64,000 nt of DNA from Flavobacteriia bacterium (lineage in GTDB: Bacteria; Bacteroidota; Bacteroidia; Flavobacteriales; Weeksellaceae): assembly GCA_015999765.1 (NCBI GenBank), contig JAECQR010000005.1, positions 122,802 through 186,801 on the forward strand, given 5' to 3'. The notes below the pieces were generated by a model. The model was not told the origin of the DNA. It saw only the letters and a program-made list of their open reading frames with translations, and ran no database searches. Made by a program: the position numbers and the translations under genes. Below, piece by piece: positions 43,686-52,429 of the stretch. Each line of letters begins with the position of its first letter. The stretch's first letter is position 1.

Positions 43686-44358
43686 ATGGTTGAAGTGAAT
43701 CTATTTTCTTCAGTTCACTCAGATTTTTCCCTAACCTTTTCAGGATAATGCCGTAAACGATTCGGTAGTAAATCCAAATCAGGACAATGCTTAATATCGT
43801 CATGACAATAATTCCTACTAAAAATCCTATTAAAGTGGGATGTGTAAGGTGAATGTTTTGCTGGGATAAAACCGTAAAGGTGAAAACGGTTAATACCGCC
43901 GTGAAAATGATGAGAAGTAAAATATTAGCAAAGATGAAAAGATTAACTGTTTTCTTGAACCTGATGATTTGTAGAATCAGTTTTTTAAGATTCGATTCGA
44001 TATTGATTTTCCGGTAATTCTGATAAAAACAAACCACGAAGTAAGCAGTAATAATAAGGCTGATGGCTTTCAGGATCAAATAAAGATTAGCGAAACTGGT
44101 CTGCAGTTCTGTGGAATTCTGCACGCCAAGTCTTGCCAGGATTTTAATGAAACTGTTGGAATCGTCACCAAGAAAAGTATAGTAAATATTCATACAAAGA
44201 ATGATCAGGAATTCCGCAATACTGATCCAAAGGATGTATTTCACGTAATTCCGCGACGATTTATTGAGCATCGCTTCGATCTCTGTGCTGTTATATTTTG
44301 GCTGAACTTCCTGCTCCTGCCAGCTTTTTTTGAAATTATCTAAATCAAATTCAGGCAT
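43684..44358 (-). CDS. Membrane protein paired with ECF sigma factor (possible anti-sigma)
   Basis: A cytosolic N-terminus (FDLDNFKKSWQEQEVQPKYN) of about 40 residues precedes four membrane helices (about 42-62, 90-112, 135-160, 175-203) and a short charged tail. It overlaps the ECF sigma gene by 8 nt, so it is translated with it. Position and topology suggest an anti-sigma role. No zinc-binding anti-sigma HxxxCxxC motif is visible, so this is inference. Similar proteins are often mis-named in databases. Confidence 0.8.
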   Translation of the reverse strand: MPEFDLDNFKKSWQEQEVQPKYNSTEIEAMLNKSSRNYVKYILWISIAEFLIILCMNIYYTFLGDDSNSFIKILARLGVQNSTELQTSFANLYLILKAISLIITAYFVVCFYQNYRKINIESNLKKLILQIIRFKKTVNLFIFANILLLIIFTAVLTVFTFTVLSQQNIHLTHPTLIGFLVGIIVMTILSIVLIWIYYRIVYGIILKRLGKNLSELKKIDSLQP

Positions 44359-44845
44359 GTTTTTCCATTAGTTCTTTTAAGGTTTTCTTCAGTCTGTTCA
44401 TTTTCACACGTGCGTTTACCTCGGTAATCCCAAGGTTTTCAGAAATATCACGATACGGCAAATCGTCCAGATACATCATCACGATTGCGCGTTCCACATG
44501 GGGAAGCATTTTTACTACTTTATAAAGCAGCGAAATCTGCTGTTGTTTATCGTCATCATCTTCCAGAAATCCCTTCTGGTGAAAATCCATGAGTTCATCG
44601 GTTTGGGGCGACTTTGTTTTTTTTCGGAAAAGTGTAATCGCGGTGTTCAGAGCGACACGGTACATCCAGGTAGAAATTTTCGACTGCCCTTTGAATGAGT
44701 CGTAAGAACGCCAGAGTTGTAACACAATCTCCTGAAAAAGATCCTGTTCGTCTTCCAGTGAATTGGTATAAAGCCGCGAAACCTTGATGATCAACCCCTG
44801 GTTATCCTTAATCAGTTTCGAGAATTCCTGTTCCTTAGCGCTCAA
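44351..44845 (-). CDS. ECF-type RNA polymerase sigma factor
   Basis: Sigma region 2 is visible as LYTNSLEDEQDLFQEIVLQLWRSYD, with the -10 recognition part FKGQSKISTWMYRVALNTAI (the first split here at 20). Region 4 is LPHVERAIVMMYLDDLPYRDI followed by LGITEVNARVKMNRLKK as its helix-turn-helix. At 164 residues it has ECF size. The downstream membrane protein overlaps it by 8 nt and may be its regulator. It is divergent from lptB. Confidence 0.93.
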   Translation of the reverse strand: MSAKEQEFSKLIKDNQGLIIKVSRLYTNSLEDEQDLFQEIVLQLWRSYDSFKGQSKISTWMYRVALNTAITLFRKKTKSPQTDELMDFHQKGFLEDDDDKQQQISLLYKVVKMLPHVERAIVMMYLDDLPYRDISENLGITEVNARVKMNRLKKTLKELMEKHA

Positions 44846-44951
44846 TTTTGTGCAATTTGAAGTAGCGAATATAAGATTTTTTCATCTGTATTTTACATCA
44901 TATCAACTTAGGTCTCCCAAATCACATTCTGCAACTCTCAATCAAAAATTA

Positions 44952-44959
44952 TATATTTG
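44952..44959 (+). promoter_or_regulatory. -7 element of lptB
   Basis: TATATTTG ends 4 nt before the ATG at 44964. It supports this start over an upstream in-frame ATG at 44784 that would extend into the divergent sigma gene. Confidence 0.55.
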
Positions 44960-44963
44960 TTGC

Positions 44964-46025
44964 ATGATTCTACGCGGAGAAAATTTAATTAAGGAATACG
45001 GACCAAAAAAAGTGGTAAAAGGCGTTTCAGTCGAAGTTTCACAAGGCGAAATCGTTGGACTCCTCGGTCCCAATGGTGCCGGAAAAACCACATCCTTTTA
45101 CATGATTGTAGGATTGGTGAAACCCACGTCCGGAAAAATTTTCCTCGATGATAAAGAAATTACAAATGATGCCATGTACCGCCGCGCGCAAAAGGGCATT
45201 GGTTATCTCGCTCAGGAAGCGTCTGTTTTCCGTAAACTGTCCGTTGAAGATAATATTTTAGGAGTTCTGCAGCTCACCAAACTCTCGAAACGCGAACAGC
45301 AGATTAAATGTGATGAACTGATTGAAGAATTTTCACTGCAGCATGTCCGAAAGAACCGCGGCGATTTACTTTCCGGTGGAGAAAGACGCCGTACCGAAAT
45401 CGCAAGATGTCTCGCAACAAGTCCGAATTTTATCCTTTTGGATGAACCTTTTGCCGGAGTTGACCCGATTGCGGTTGAGGATATCCAGAAAATTGTGCGG
45501 AGTCTTGTAGATAAGAATATCGGGATTCTGATAACCGATCACAATGTTCAGCAGACTTTAGCAATTACCCATAAAACCTATATCATGTTCGAAGGCCGGA
45601 TTCTGAAAGAAGGTCTTCCGCACGATTTGGCGAACGATCCTATGGTTCGGGAAGCTTATCTGGGTGAGAATTTTGTTTATCAGGACATACTCAATAAACC
45701 GAAGAAAAAATCTTTTGTCTATAATATCTGGGCCGGAAATTTCGATTCCAAGCAGCAGCTTCAGGAGTTTGTGGATGATCATTTTCAGGGTGTCGACAAT
45801 CTGCGTTTGATGTATGGATTTGAAGACATCAGTTTTGCATCGCTTTCAAATTCAGAAATTGAGTACATTTTTAATGAAGTCGTAGATAAAAATGCTAATA
45901 ATTCATTTCTTTTTCAGAAAAAACATATCGGTGAAACCTACAGTAAAGACCAGGCTGAAACTGACGCCAAAGCACTCAGTAAACCCGAACTGCATTATTT
46001 AACAACTTACGCTTACGAAGGGTAA
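44964..46025 (+). CDS. lptB: LPS export ABC transporter ATPase LptB with C-terminal extension
   Basis: LptB powers the extraction of lipopolysaccharide from the inner membrane with LptFG. Walker A GPNGAGKTT is at 35-43, signature LSGGERRR at 136-143, Walker B FILLDEPFAGVD at 156-167 and switch His193. The core ends near residue 240 (LGENF), the normal LptB length. Another 113 residues follow (SFVYNIWAGNFDSKQQLQEFV...YLTTYAYEG), a globular-looking domain of no clear family. Its WxGNF opening faintly recalls Imm22/DUF4284. I use ATG 44964; the longer frame from 44784 runs antisense to the sigma gene. Confidence 0.92.
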   Translation: MILRGENLIKEYGPKKVVKGVSVEVSQGEIVGLLGPNGAGKTTSFYMIVGLVKPTSGKIFLDDKEITNDAMYRRAQKGIGYLAQEASVFRKLSVEDNILGVLQLTKLSKREQQIKCDELIEEFSLQHVRKNRGDLLSGGERRRTEIARCLATSPNFILLDEPFAGVDPIAVEDIQKIVRSLVDKNIGILITDHNVQQTLAITHKTYIMFEGRILKEGLPHDLANDPMVREAYLGENFVYQDILNKPKKKSFVYNIWAGNFDSKQQLQEFVDDHFQGVDNLRLMYGFEDISFASLSNSEIEYIFNEVVDKNANNSFLFQKKHIGETYSKDQAETDAKALSKPELHYLTTYAYEG

Positions 46026-46071
46026 AGATCGCACGGTTTTTGTATTCTGAGCCGTTCCTAGCCTGAATTTT

Positions 46072-47880
46072 ATGCCAAAACCATTCACAAGAAGCATTAC
46101 GCTTTATCACATTTACCGCCAATTGATTCCATTTATTAAACCGTATCGTTTAATGATTTATGGGACGCTGTTTCTTACCTTTCTCGGCGCATTAATGGCG
46201 CAGGTAAATCCGCTCGTGCTGAAATATACGGTTGATGAGGTTACTGAACTCACCAAACTGCCCGATCCTATGGAAGAAGGGATACATATTTTGGTAATTA
46301 TTTCAGCGATACTTTTGGGTAAGGAACTACTCAATATTTTCATTCAGTTTGGGCAGAAATTTTACGGCGAAAAAATTCGCATCAGCACAAGTTCTGTTTT
46401 AGCGCAGTCGGTGATTGATAAAATTCTACTCTATAAAGTTGCCTATTTTAATGACGAAAACCATGAATCGGGTAAACTTCAGATCCGTATAGACCGTGGC
46501 ATCGAGAGTTTAACCAAGTTAGTACAGAATTTTTTCATCGATATTCTGCCGCTGTTTTCCAATGCAATTATCGCCCTGATTATTATGTATATGCAAAACA
46601 TTTACGTGGGTCTGGTTTCTACGATTGTAGTGCCTATCTATTTTTATGTAAGTTCTTTACAGGCGAAGAAACTTTCCGGCGTAAGGAGAACTTTAAGAAA
46701 TCAAAGAGAACAGAAAACATCGGGACTTTTAAATTTAATCAGCTCCATTATGGTGATTAAAAGTTTTGTCCGCGAGAAGTTTGAAGGCAAGAAACAGTAC
46801 GATTTGCAGATGCAGTTGATGGAAAGTCAGTTATTTACGCGGCGAACCAATTTTATTTACGACGGTCTGAAAACCTTTATCGAACAGTTTGGCGTGGTGC
46901 TCATTATTCTTTTAACCGTGTATCTCGTTCTGGACCAACAAATGACGATTGGTGCGATCATGCTCCATATTTTGCTTTTCAATAATGTTTCGGCACCGAT
47001 CAGGCAGCTGCACCGGATTTATGATGATATGAATGACGCAATGATTTACGCAGAAGGATTTTTTGATATTCTGAATGCAGATGCCGAGACCGAACCCAGC
47101 GGAAACTTTGTCGAAGAAAATATAAAAGGAACCTTTGAACTCAGAAATGTAGATTTTTTTTATCCCAACGGAACAAAAGCGCTCAACAATGTTTCAATGC
47201 TTATTGAAAACGGCAAAACAACTGCTTTGGTAGGTTTAAGCGGCGCCGGAAAATCAACGGTGATCAACCTTTTATGCAAATTTTATTTACCCAGTTCAGG
47301 CCAGATTTTGCTGGATGATGTTCATCTGAATGACTTTGAAAATACGGCGCTTCGCGATGATATTGGATTGGTACTGCAGAAGAACCACATTTTTCAGGGA
47401 AGTATTGAAGACAATATCCGCTACGGAAACATGAATGCCACTTTTGAAGAAATTGAAACTGCCGCGAAAAAAGCTTATCTTCACGACCAGATTATCGATT
47501 TGCCCCAGAAATATCAGCATGATGCTACACAGCTTTCCGGCGGCCAGCAACAGAGAATCGCGATTGCAAGGCTGTTCCTAAAAGATCCGCCTATTATTTT
47601 TCTGGATGAACCTACCGCCAGTTTAGATGCCATTGCGACTGAACAAATTAAAAACTCACTTGATGCGATTAAAGAGGGAAGAACGGTAATCATTATTTCG
47701 CATTCGCTGTCGCAGATTTTAGATTCAGATAAAATTTACGTGATGAAGAAAGGCGAAGTGGCAGAAAGCGGGACCCACGATGAACTCATCAGCATGAACG
47801 GTACTTACCGTGAAATATTCGATGCGTCTGCCAGAAGTCTTAACCTTGATAAGCTCATGAGTTCTTACCGTGAAAATTAG
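46072..47880 (+). CDS. ABC exporter, fused permease-ATPase (MsbA-like)
   Basis: A half-transporter of 602 residues. Six membrane helices occupy about 20-310. The nucleotide-binding domain has Walker A GLSGAGKST, the Q-loop VLQKNHIFQGS, signature LSGGQQQRIAIA, Walker B IIFLDEPTASLD and the H-loop IIISHSLSQ. It should act as a homodimer. Its place right after lptB favours lipid or LPS flipping (MsbA), but drug or peptide export cannot be excluded. Confidence 0.9.
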   Translation: MPKPFTRSITLYHIYRQLIPFIKPYRLMIYGTLFLTFLGALMAQVNPLVLKYTVDEVTELTKLPDPMEEGIHILVIISAILLGKELLNIFIQFGQKFYGEKIRISTSSVLAQSVIDKILLYKVAYFNDENHESGKLQIRIDRGIESLTKLVQNFFIDILPLFSNAIIALIIMYMQNIYVGLVSTIVVPIYFYVSSLQAKKLSGVRRTLRNQREQKTSGLLNLISSIMVIKSFVREKFEGKKQYDLQMQLMESQLFTRRTNFIYDGLKTFIEQFGVVLIILLTVYLVLDQQMTIGAIMLHILLFNNVSAPIRQLHRIYDDMNDAMIYAEGFFDILNADAETEPSGNFVEENIKGTFELRNVDFFYPNGTKALNNVSMLIENGKTTALVGLSGAGKSTVINLLCKFYLPSSGQILLDDVHLNDFENTALRDDIGLVLQKNHIFQGSIEDNIRYGNMNATFEEIETAAKKAYLHDQIIDLPQKYQHDATQLSGGQQQRIAIARLFLKDPPIIFLDEPTASLDAIATEQIKNSLDAIKEGRTVIIISHSLSQILDSDKIYVMKKGEVAESGTHDELISMNGTYREIFDASARSLNLDKLMSSYREN

Positions 47881-47908
47881 CCTTAAATTAAATTGATATA
47901 AAAGTAAA

Positions 47909-48484
47909 ATGAAAAAGATAGCATTGGGAATTATTATTTCCGCAACCTTATTAAACTGCAGTAAAATTGAAGAAACGGTAAACCAGACCGTAACTTCTGC
48001 GAAAGAAAAAGCGCAGCAGAAAACCAGCGAACTGGTTCAGGAAACCGTAAACGAGCAGCTTACCAAATTAGTGAACGCCGAAACCGTAACATTCAGTTCT
48101 GTGTTCCCAAATCGGAGCAATTTGGTTCTGGAAAATGAAGTAGGGAAGAAGGTTGCTTTTCCGAATGGAACTCCCTTTTACGTCTTTAAATATAAAGTGG
48201 CAGATAAAGACTTGTTACTGAAAACATTGGTGGAACAGCCTACAAATGATGAAGCGCAGTCTAATAAAGAATTTCAGAAAGTTGACGGCGTATCAATCGT
48301 AGAGAAAATGACTTTTTTTGAGAAATTTCTGCCTGCAAATACTTTTGATATGAGTTTTCTGGATGATATGAAAAATGATAAAAGCATCGAATATTACAAA
48401 GTAAAACGCTTCCCTAACGCAAGTACAGTAATTTATAATCCGAAAACGCAAATGGTCTATCAGTTTGTGGAAGTAAAAAAATAA
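47909..48484 (+). CDS. Hypothetical lipoprotein
   Basis: The signal peptide ends in LLNC (Cys17). A helical coiled-coil-like segment follows (about 20-58, TVTSAKEKAQQKTSELVQET), then a compact domain of about 130 residues without cysteines. It sits between the ABC exporter (28 nt) and the HD hydrolase (6 nt), which suggests one transcript. No family is recognised. Confidence 0.82.
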   Translation: MKKIALGIIISATLLNCSKIEETVNQTVTSAKEKAQQKTSELVQETVNEQLTKLVNAETVTFSSVFPNRSNLVLENEVGKKVAFPNGTPFYVFKYKVADKDLLLKTLVEQPTNDEAQSNKEFQKVDGVSIVEKMTFFEKFLPANTFDMSFLDDMKNDKSIEYYKVKRFPNASTVIYNPKTQMVYQFVEVKK

Positions 48485-48490
48485 TTTCCG

Positions 48491-49141
48491 GTGGTGAATA
48501 CTGTTTTAATTCAACGCACTGTTGATTTTGTTAAAGAAAAACTTCACGGTGCCGAAGCCGGCCACGATTGGTTCCACATCGAACGCGTTTGGAAACTTTC
48601 AAAAAAAATCGCCGAGACTGAAAAATGCAATCTGGAAGTGGTTGAGCTTTCGGCTTTACTACATGATATCGCCGATCCTAAATTCCACGGGGGTGACGAG
48701 ACTTTAGCATTAATAATTTCCCGGCAATTTCTTGAAAAAGAAAAAACCTCCGGAGAAATTATCGATCAGGTTTTGTTCATTATCAAAAATATTTCCTTTA
48801 AAAACAGAGGCGAAGTTCCCGAAAATTTACCTCTGGAACTGAAAATCGTGCAGGATGCAGACCGTCTGGATGCGATTGGTGCTATAGGAATTGCGCGGAC
48901 TTTCAACTTCGGAGGTTTCAAAAATAATCTGATGTATCATCCCGGCATTCCGCCCAAACTGAACATGTCGAAGGAGGAATACAAGAAAAATGAGGGAACA
49001 ACCATCAATCATTTTTACGAAAAGCTGCTGTTGCTGAAAGATTTAATGAACACTGAAAAAGGTAAAGAGATTGCAGCTGAGAGGCATGACTTCATGCTGA
49101 AATTTCTGGATGAGTTTCACAGGGAATGGAATGTAAGTTAA
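48491..49141 (+). CDS. HD-domain phosphohydrolase
   Basis: Metal-binding HD residues are visible: GHDWFHIERVWKLSKKI (first H), LLHDIADPKFHGG (HD pair) and IVQDADRLDAIGAIGIARTF (last D). This is the YedJ/PgpH-like short HD form of 216 residues. The start is GTG, 6 nt after the lipoprotein stop; a second GTG follows immediately. The substrate is unknown; nucleotides are common for the fold. Confidence 0.9.
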   Translation: MVNTVLIQRTVDFVKEKLHGAEAGHDWFHIERVWKLSKKIAETEKCNLEVVELSALLHDIADPKFHGGDETLALIISRQFLEKEKTSGEIIDQVLFIIKNISFKNRGEVPENLPLELKIVQDADRLDAIGAIGIARTFNFGGFKNNLMYHPGIPPKLNMSKEEYKKNEGTTINHFYEKLLLLKDLMNTEKGKEIAAERHDFMLKFLDEFHREWNVS

Positions 49142-49210
49142 TCTGCCTTTGTTATCAATACCTTATTTTCGGGTGAAATTTAGACTTCAGATTTTTCTTT
49201 ATCTTTACAC

Positions 49211-49834
49211 ATGTTTTATCTGTTTTTTCTTTTATTCATTGCGCTTTCCGCAGGTTTATTCTCTACGGTTTTCAAAACGGGGAGTTTTAAAACCTGGGCC
49301 AGAATCTTCAGGGTTTTTGTGGTCGTGATTGCGACGGCGGTTTTCGCCTATTATTTTACCACCAAAAGTCTTACGAAATTCCGTCAGGATTCTTTAACCG
49401 TGCAGATGATTAATAAACTTCCTTTTCCTCTGGATTTTTATATGATTAAAGTGAACGGAGAGAAAGATGCTGCCGATATTTACGAAACCGGTCATGTAGG
49501 TAGTATCCGGAGTAATTTTTACAGAATCGAATACCTTGATATGAGTAATTCTGACGAGTTTTGGATTGCCGGATTCATGGGCAGAAAAAACATGGTTTAT
49601 TTCTCCCAACATTCTGTCCCGAACAAGAATGAAGATCAGATTATCGAAATCCAGAACTATATCAACCAAAGCCAGAAACTTTCGGAAATCGCGGAAAAGC
49701 AGATCGAAGTTTTGAAATTTGAGAATATGAAAACTGCAATCTGGATAACATTAGATATTCTTCTTCTGTTTCTGAATGTTGCGCTGCTGTTTAAGAAATC
49801 AAACAAAAAAATCCCGAAACTTTCCGGGATTTAG
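49211..49834 (+). CDS. Hypothetical membrane protein
   Basis: Two N-terminal helices (about 2-18 and 31-50) and one near the C-terminus (about 177-195) frame a soluble domain of about 125 residues (VKGEKDAADIY-like region, FYRIEYLDMSNSDEFWIAGFM). No family is recognised. A TATCTTTA element lies just before the ATG. The last codons also form the terminator of the convergent efflux operon. Confidence 0.78.
   Translation: MFYLFFLLFIALSAGLFSTVFKTGSFKTWARIFRVFVVVIATAVFAYYFTTKSLTKFRQDSLTVQMINKLPFPLDFYMIKVNGEKDAADIYETGHVGSIRSNFYRIEYLDMSNSDEFWIAGFMGRKNMVYFSQHSVPNKNEDQIIEIQNYINQSQKLSEIAEKQIEVLKFENMKTAIWITLDILLLFLNVALLFKKSNKKIPKLSGI
49808..49832 (-). terminator. Terminator of the MacAB-type operon, inside the convergent gene
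   Basis: On the minus strand, AAATCCCG / CGGGATTT with an 8-nt loop is followed by a T-run. It lies within the last codons of the plus-strand membrane-protein gene. Confidence 0.75.
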
Positions 49835-49852
49835 TATCATTTTCAAAGAGAA

Positions 49853-51049
49853 CTATTTTTCTTTTTGTGCCTTCAGTGCTTCTTTGTCTTTATCGGAAGG
49901 ATTCCAGACTTTCACTTCAGAATTTTTTGTGATTCCGGATAAGATCTGAACATTTATTCCGTCGCTTGCGCCAAGTTTTACCTTTACTTTTTTGAATTTT
50001 CCGTCAGGCTGTTTCACTTCTACAAACGGGCTGTCGTTTCCGTTCACTTTTTCGTATTGAATTAAAGCTTCATCCAGAAGCAATGCATTTTTCTGCGAAC
50101 TGAGGATAATTTCTCCGTTGGCAGAAAAACCAGCTCTGATGTATTCGTTGGTTTTGTTGAAAACATCGCCTTCGATCGGGAACTTAATCGTTCCGTTTTC
50201 ATCTTTTCCTTTTGGTGCAATCATCGTTACACGTCCCGGGAAAGTCTTATTCTGTAAAGCGCCGATCACCACGTTCATTTCCATGCCTTCTTTCAGTTTT
50301 CCGGCCTGTGCTTCATCGATCGTTCCCTGAAATATCAGTGAATTCAAATCCGCAATCGAAGCAATTGTAGTTCCTGCATTAAAGGAGTTGGCTTCAATTA
50401 CCTGACTTCCTACTTTCACGGGAACTTCAAGAACGGTTCCGTTGGCTTTCGAACGGATCTGCGTGGTCGCTAACCCTGCAAGTTCGGGAGTCGCGCCCGT
50501 TCTGGCGATCTGAAGGTTCTTCTGTGCGGTCTGAAGCTGCTGCTGGGCATTTCTGAGTTGCTGCTGTGTAGACTGAAGCTGCTGTTGAGCCGAAATATAT
50601 TCCTGTTTAGAGATCACACCCTGCGCGTAAAGCCTTTGCTGCATTGCGTATTGTTGCTGCTGATTGTTTACGTTAGCTCTCGCATTGCTGATCTGCAGGT
50701 TTGCGTTATTAATTTCCTGCTGGGCAGCGTTTACGTTCTGTACGCTCGGCACGATGCGCAAAGTGGCTATAAGCTGTCCTGCGGTAACTTTGTCACCTTC
50801 ATCAACCATGATTTTATCGATAATTCCCGACATGTTCGGCTTGATTTCGATTTCTTCACGTGGCACAATGTCTCCGGTCGCCATCACTTTATCGTCCATA
50901 TTCTGGATCATCGGTTTTTTGGTGAGGAATGTTTCGCTCTCTTTGCTGTTTGATTTAACGAGATAACTAATTCCGGAGATTAAAGCAACGGCTAAAATCA
51001 GTCCCAAAAAGATGTAAATTCCTTTTTTTAAAGTGAACTTCTTTTTCAT
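49853..51049 (-). CDS. Periplasmic adaptor of MacAB/RND type (HlyD family)
   Basis: One N-terminal helix (IYIFLGLILAVALISGISY) anchors it. The first lipoyl half-motif is DKVMATGDIVPREEIEIKPN, then a long Gln/Asn-rich coiled-coil hairpin (about 105-185, QQQLQSTQQQLRNAQQQLQT), a second lipoyl half and beta-barrel parts (GTIASIADLNSL-like). The layout is that of MacA, which links an inner-membrane MacB transporter to a TolC-like channel. It is the last gene of the operon ATPase-permease-permease-adaptor. No TolC gene is adjacent. Confidence 0.9.
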   Translation of the reverse strand: MKKKFTLKKGIYIFLGLILAVALISGISYLVKSNSKESETFLTKKPMIQNMDDKVMATGDIVPREEIEIKPNMSGIIDKIMVDEGDKVTAGQLIATLRIVPSVQNVNAAQQEINNANLQISNARANVNNQQQQYAMQQRLYAQGVISKQEYISAQQQLQSTQQQLRNAQQQLQTAQKNLQIARTGATPELAGLATTQIRSKANGTVLEVPVKVGSQVIEANSFNAGTTIASIADLNSLIFQGTIDEAQAGKLKEGMEMNVVIGALQNKTFPGRVTMIAPKGKDENGTIKFPIEGDVFNKTNEYIRAGFSANGEIILSSQKNALLLDEALIQYEKVNGNDSPFVEVKQPDGKFKKVKVKLGASDGINVQILSGITKNSEVKVWNPSDKDKEALKAQKEK

Positions 51050-51104
51050 ATTGTCAGTTTATTTTTTTAATGTTTTCTGGTTTGAATTTCCTATATAGAT
51101 GAAT

Positions 51105-52373
51105 TTATTCTGAGCGTAAGGCTTCAATAGGTCGGATTCTTACCGCCCGCTGCGCGGGAATCATACCGATAATGAGCCCCAAAATTACCATTACGGCCAT
51201 TGCGGCAAAAACTTCAAGATAATTTACTGTCGGATTATAAAACGGAAACTTATCCTGATCCTTGGTTAAAATATTGAGAATCATCAGCAGGAAAATTCCT
51301 AAGATAAATCCTAAAATTCCCGAGACCAAAGTAATTACAACACTTTCCAATAAAATTTGGTTTCTTACTTCGGCGGGTTTCGCGCCTAATGCCCTTCGGA
51401 TTCCGATTTCCTTGGTTCTTTCAGTTACTGTAATCAGTAGAATGTTGGAGATCGCGATAACACCTGCAAGAATTGTTAATGTACCTACAATGATGGTTAA
51501 AAGCTGCATTCCGGTGAGGAATCCTGTAAGTTTCTTGAATTCCTTACCAAGATTGAAACTTCCGAACGCATTGGTGTCTTCCGGTGACACATTGTATTTC
51601 TGCTTAAGTTCCGTTTTCACTTTTTCTTCCACTAAACTTAAATCTGCATCGGGTTTGCTGACGATAGCGAAGAAACCTACTTTATCACCGTCGTTATACA
51701 TTTTGGTGAATGTGGAAAGCGGAATGTAGGACGACTGGTCATTTTCAGGGCCACCACCTTTCTGCGCGCGGAATACGCCGATGACGTGAAAGAAAATCCC
51801 TTTTACATTAACCGATTTTCCCAGCGGGTTTTCGTTCTTTTTTGCATCAAAGAAATTCTTGTAGATCTCCTCGCCAATTACGATTACATTTTTACTTCCG
51901 GTTACATCCGCATCGTTGATATATCTGCCGTAAATGAGTTTTTTCTGAGAAATTTTATTACCGATCGGGTAATCGCCGGTTAAAGTATAGGTTGCTTTTT
52001 TTCCGTTCCGTGAAAAACTTTCGCCCGGACTGCCGAAATTACCGCGTGAATTTTGGGGTGAGATATAATCAATTTCCGAAATCTTGCGCGGGAGCAACTC
52101 AAGATCACTCAGGTGGAGATTCATTTTCCGGCCTTTTGCAAATCCTTCATAAGGAATAGTCGTGTTTTGGGCCCAAAGAAAAATTGAATTGGTCGCAAAA
52201 CCTGAAAATATTTTATCGAAACCATTTTCCATTCCTTTTGCTGCGCCAAGCAGGGCAACAAACAGGAACATTCCCCAACCTACGCCAATCATGGTAAGAA
52301 AGGTTCGCAACTTATTATTCCGTAGGGAATGATAAATCTCTTGCCAAGTGTCTATTTTGAAGATGATATTCAT
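51105..52373 (-). CDS. MacB-type ABC permease (FtsX-like), second copy
   Basis: The N-terminus WQEIYHSLRNNKLRTFLTMIGVGWGMFLF (split here at 20) gives helix 1. A large periplasmic MacB_PCD domain follows (about 45-270). Three C-terminal helices make the FtsX domain, with ERTKEIGIRRALGAKPAEV between them and the end VRIRPIEALRSE. It is paralogous to the upstream permease and probably forms a heterodimer with it, driven by the separate ATPase. Length 422. Confidence 0.93.
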   Translation of the reverse strand: MNIIFKIDTWQEIYHSLRNNKLRTFLTMIGVGWGMFLFVALLGAAKGMENGFDKIFSGFATNSIFLWAQNTTIPYEGFAKGRKMNLHLSDLELLPRKISEIDYISPQNSRGNFGSPGESFSRNGKKATYTLTGDYPIGNKISQKKLIYGRYINDADVTGSKNVIVIGEEIYKNFFDAKKNENPLGKSVNVKGIFFHVIGVFRAQKGGGPENDQSSYIPLSTFTKMYNDGDKVGFFAIVSKPDADLSLVEEKVKTELKQKYNVSPEDTNAFGSFNLGKEFKKLTGFLTGMQLLTIIVGTLTILAGVIAISNILLITVTERTKEIGIRRALGAKPAEVRNQILLESVVITLVSGILGFILGIFLLMILNILTKDQDKFPFYNPTVNYLEVFAAMAVMVILGLIIGMIPAQRAVRIRPIEALRSE

Positions 52374-52429
52374 TTTGTTTGCCAGTTGATCGTTTTCAGA
52401 TATCTACGTATTAATTTAATGTTTGAATA

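Noticed and set aside
44784..44963. In-frame extension of lptB from ATG 44784
   Set aside because: It would run antisense to the ECF sigma gene and add 60 residues not seen in LptB; a -7 element ends 4 nt before ATG 44964.
50558..50760. Gln-rich repeated segment in the adaptor gene considered as a DNA repeat
   Set aside because: It encodes the coiled-coil hairpin of the adaptor; the periodicity is explained by protein structure.
51262..51729. Plus-strand ORF of 155 residues
   Set aside because: Antisense to the conserved FtsX-type permease.
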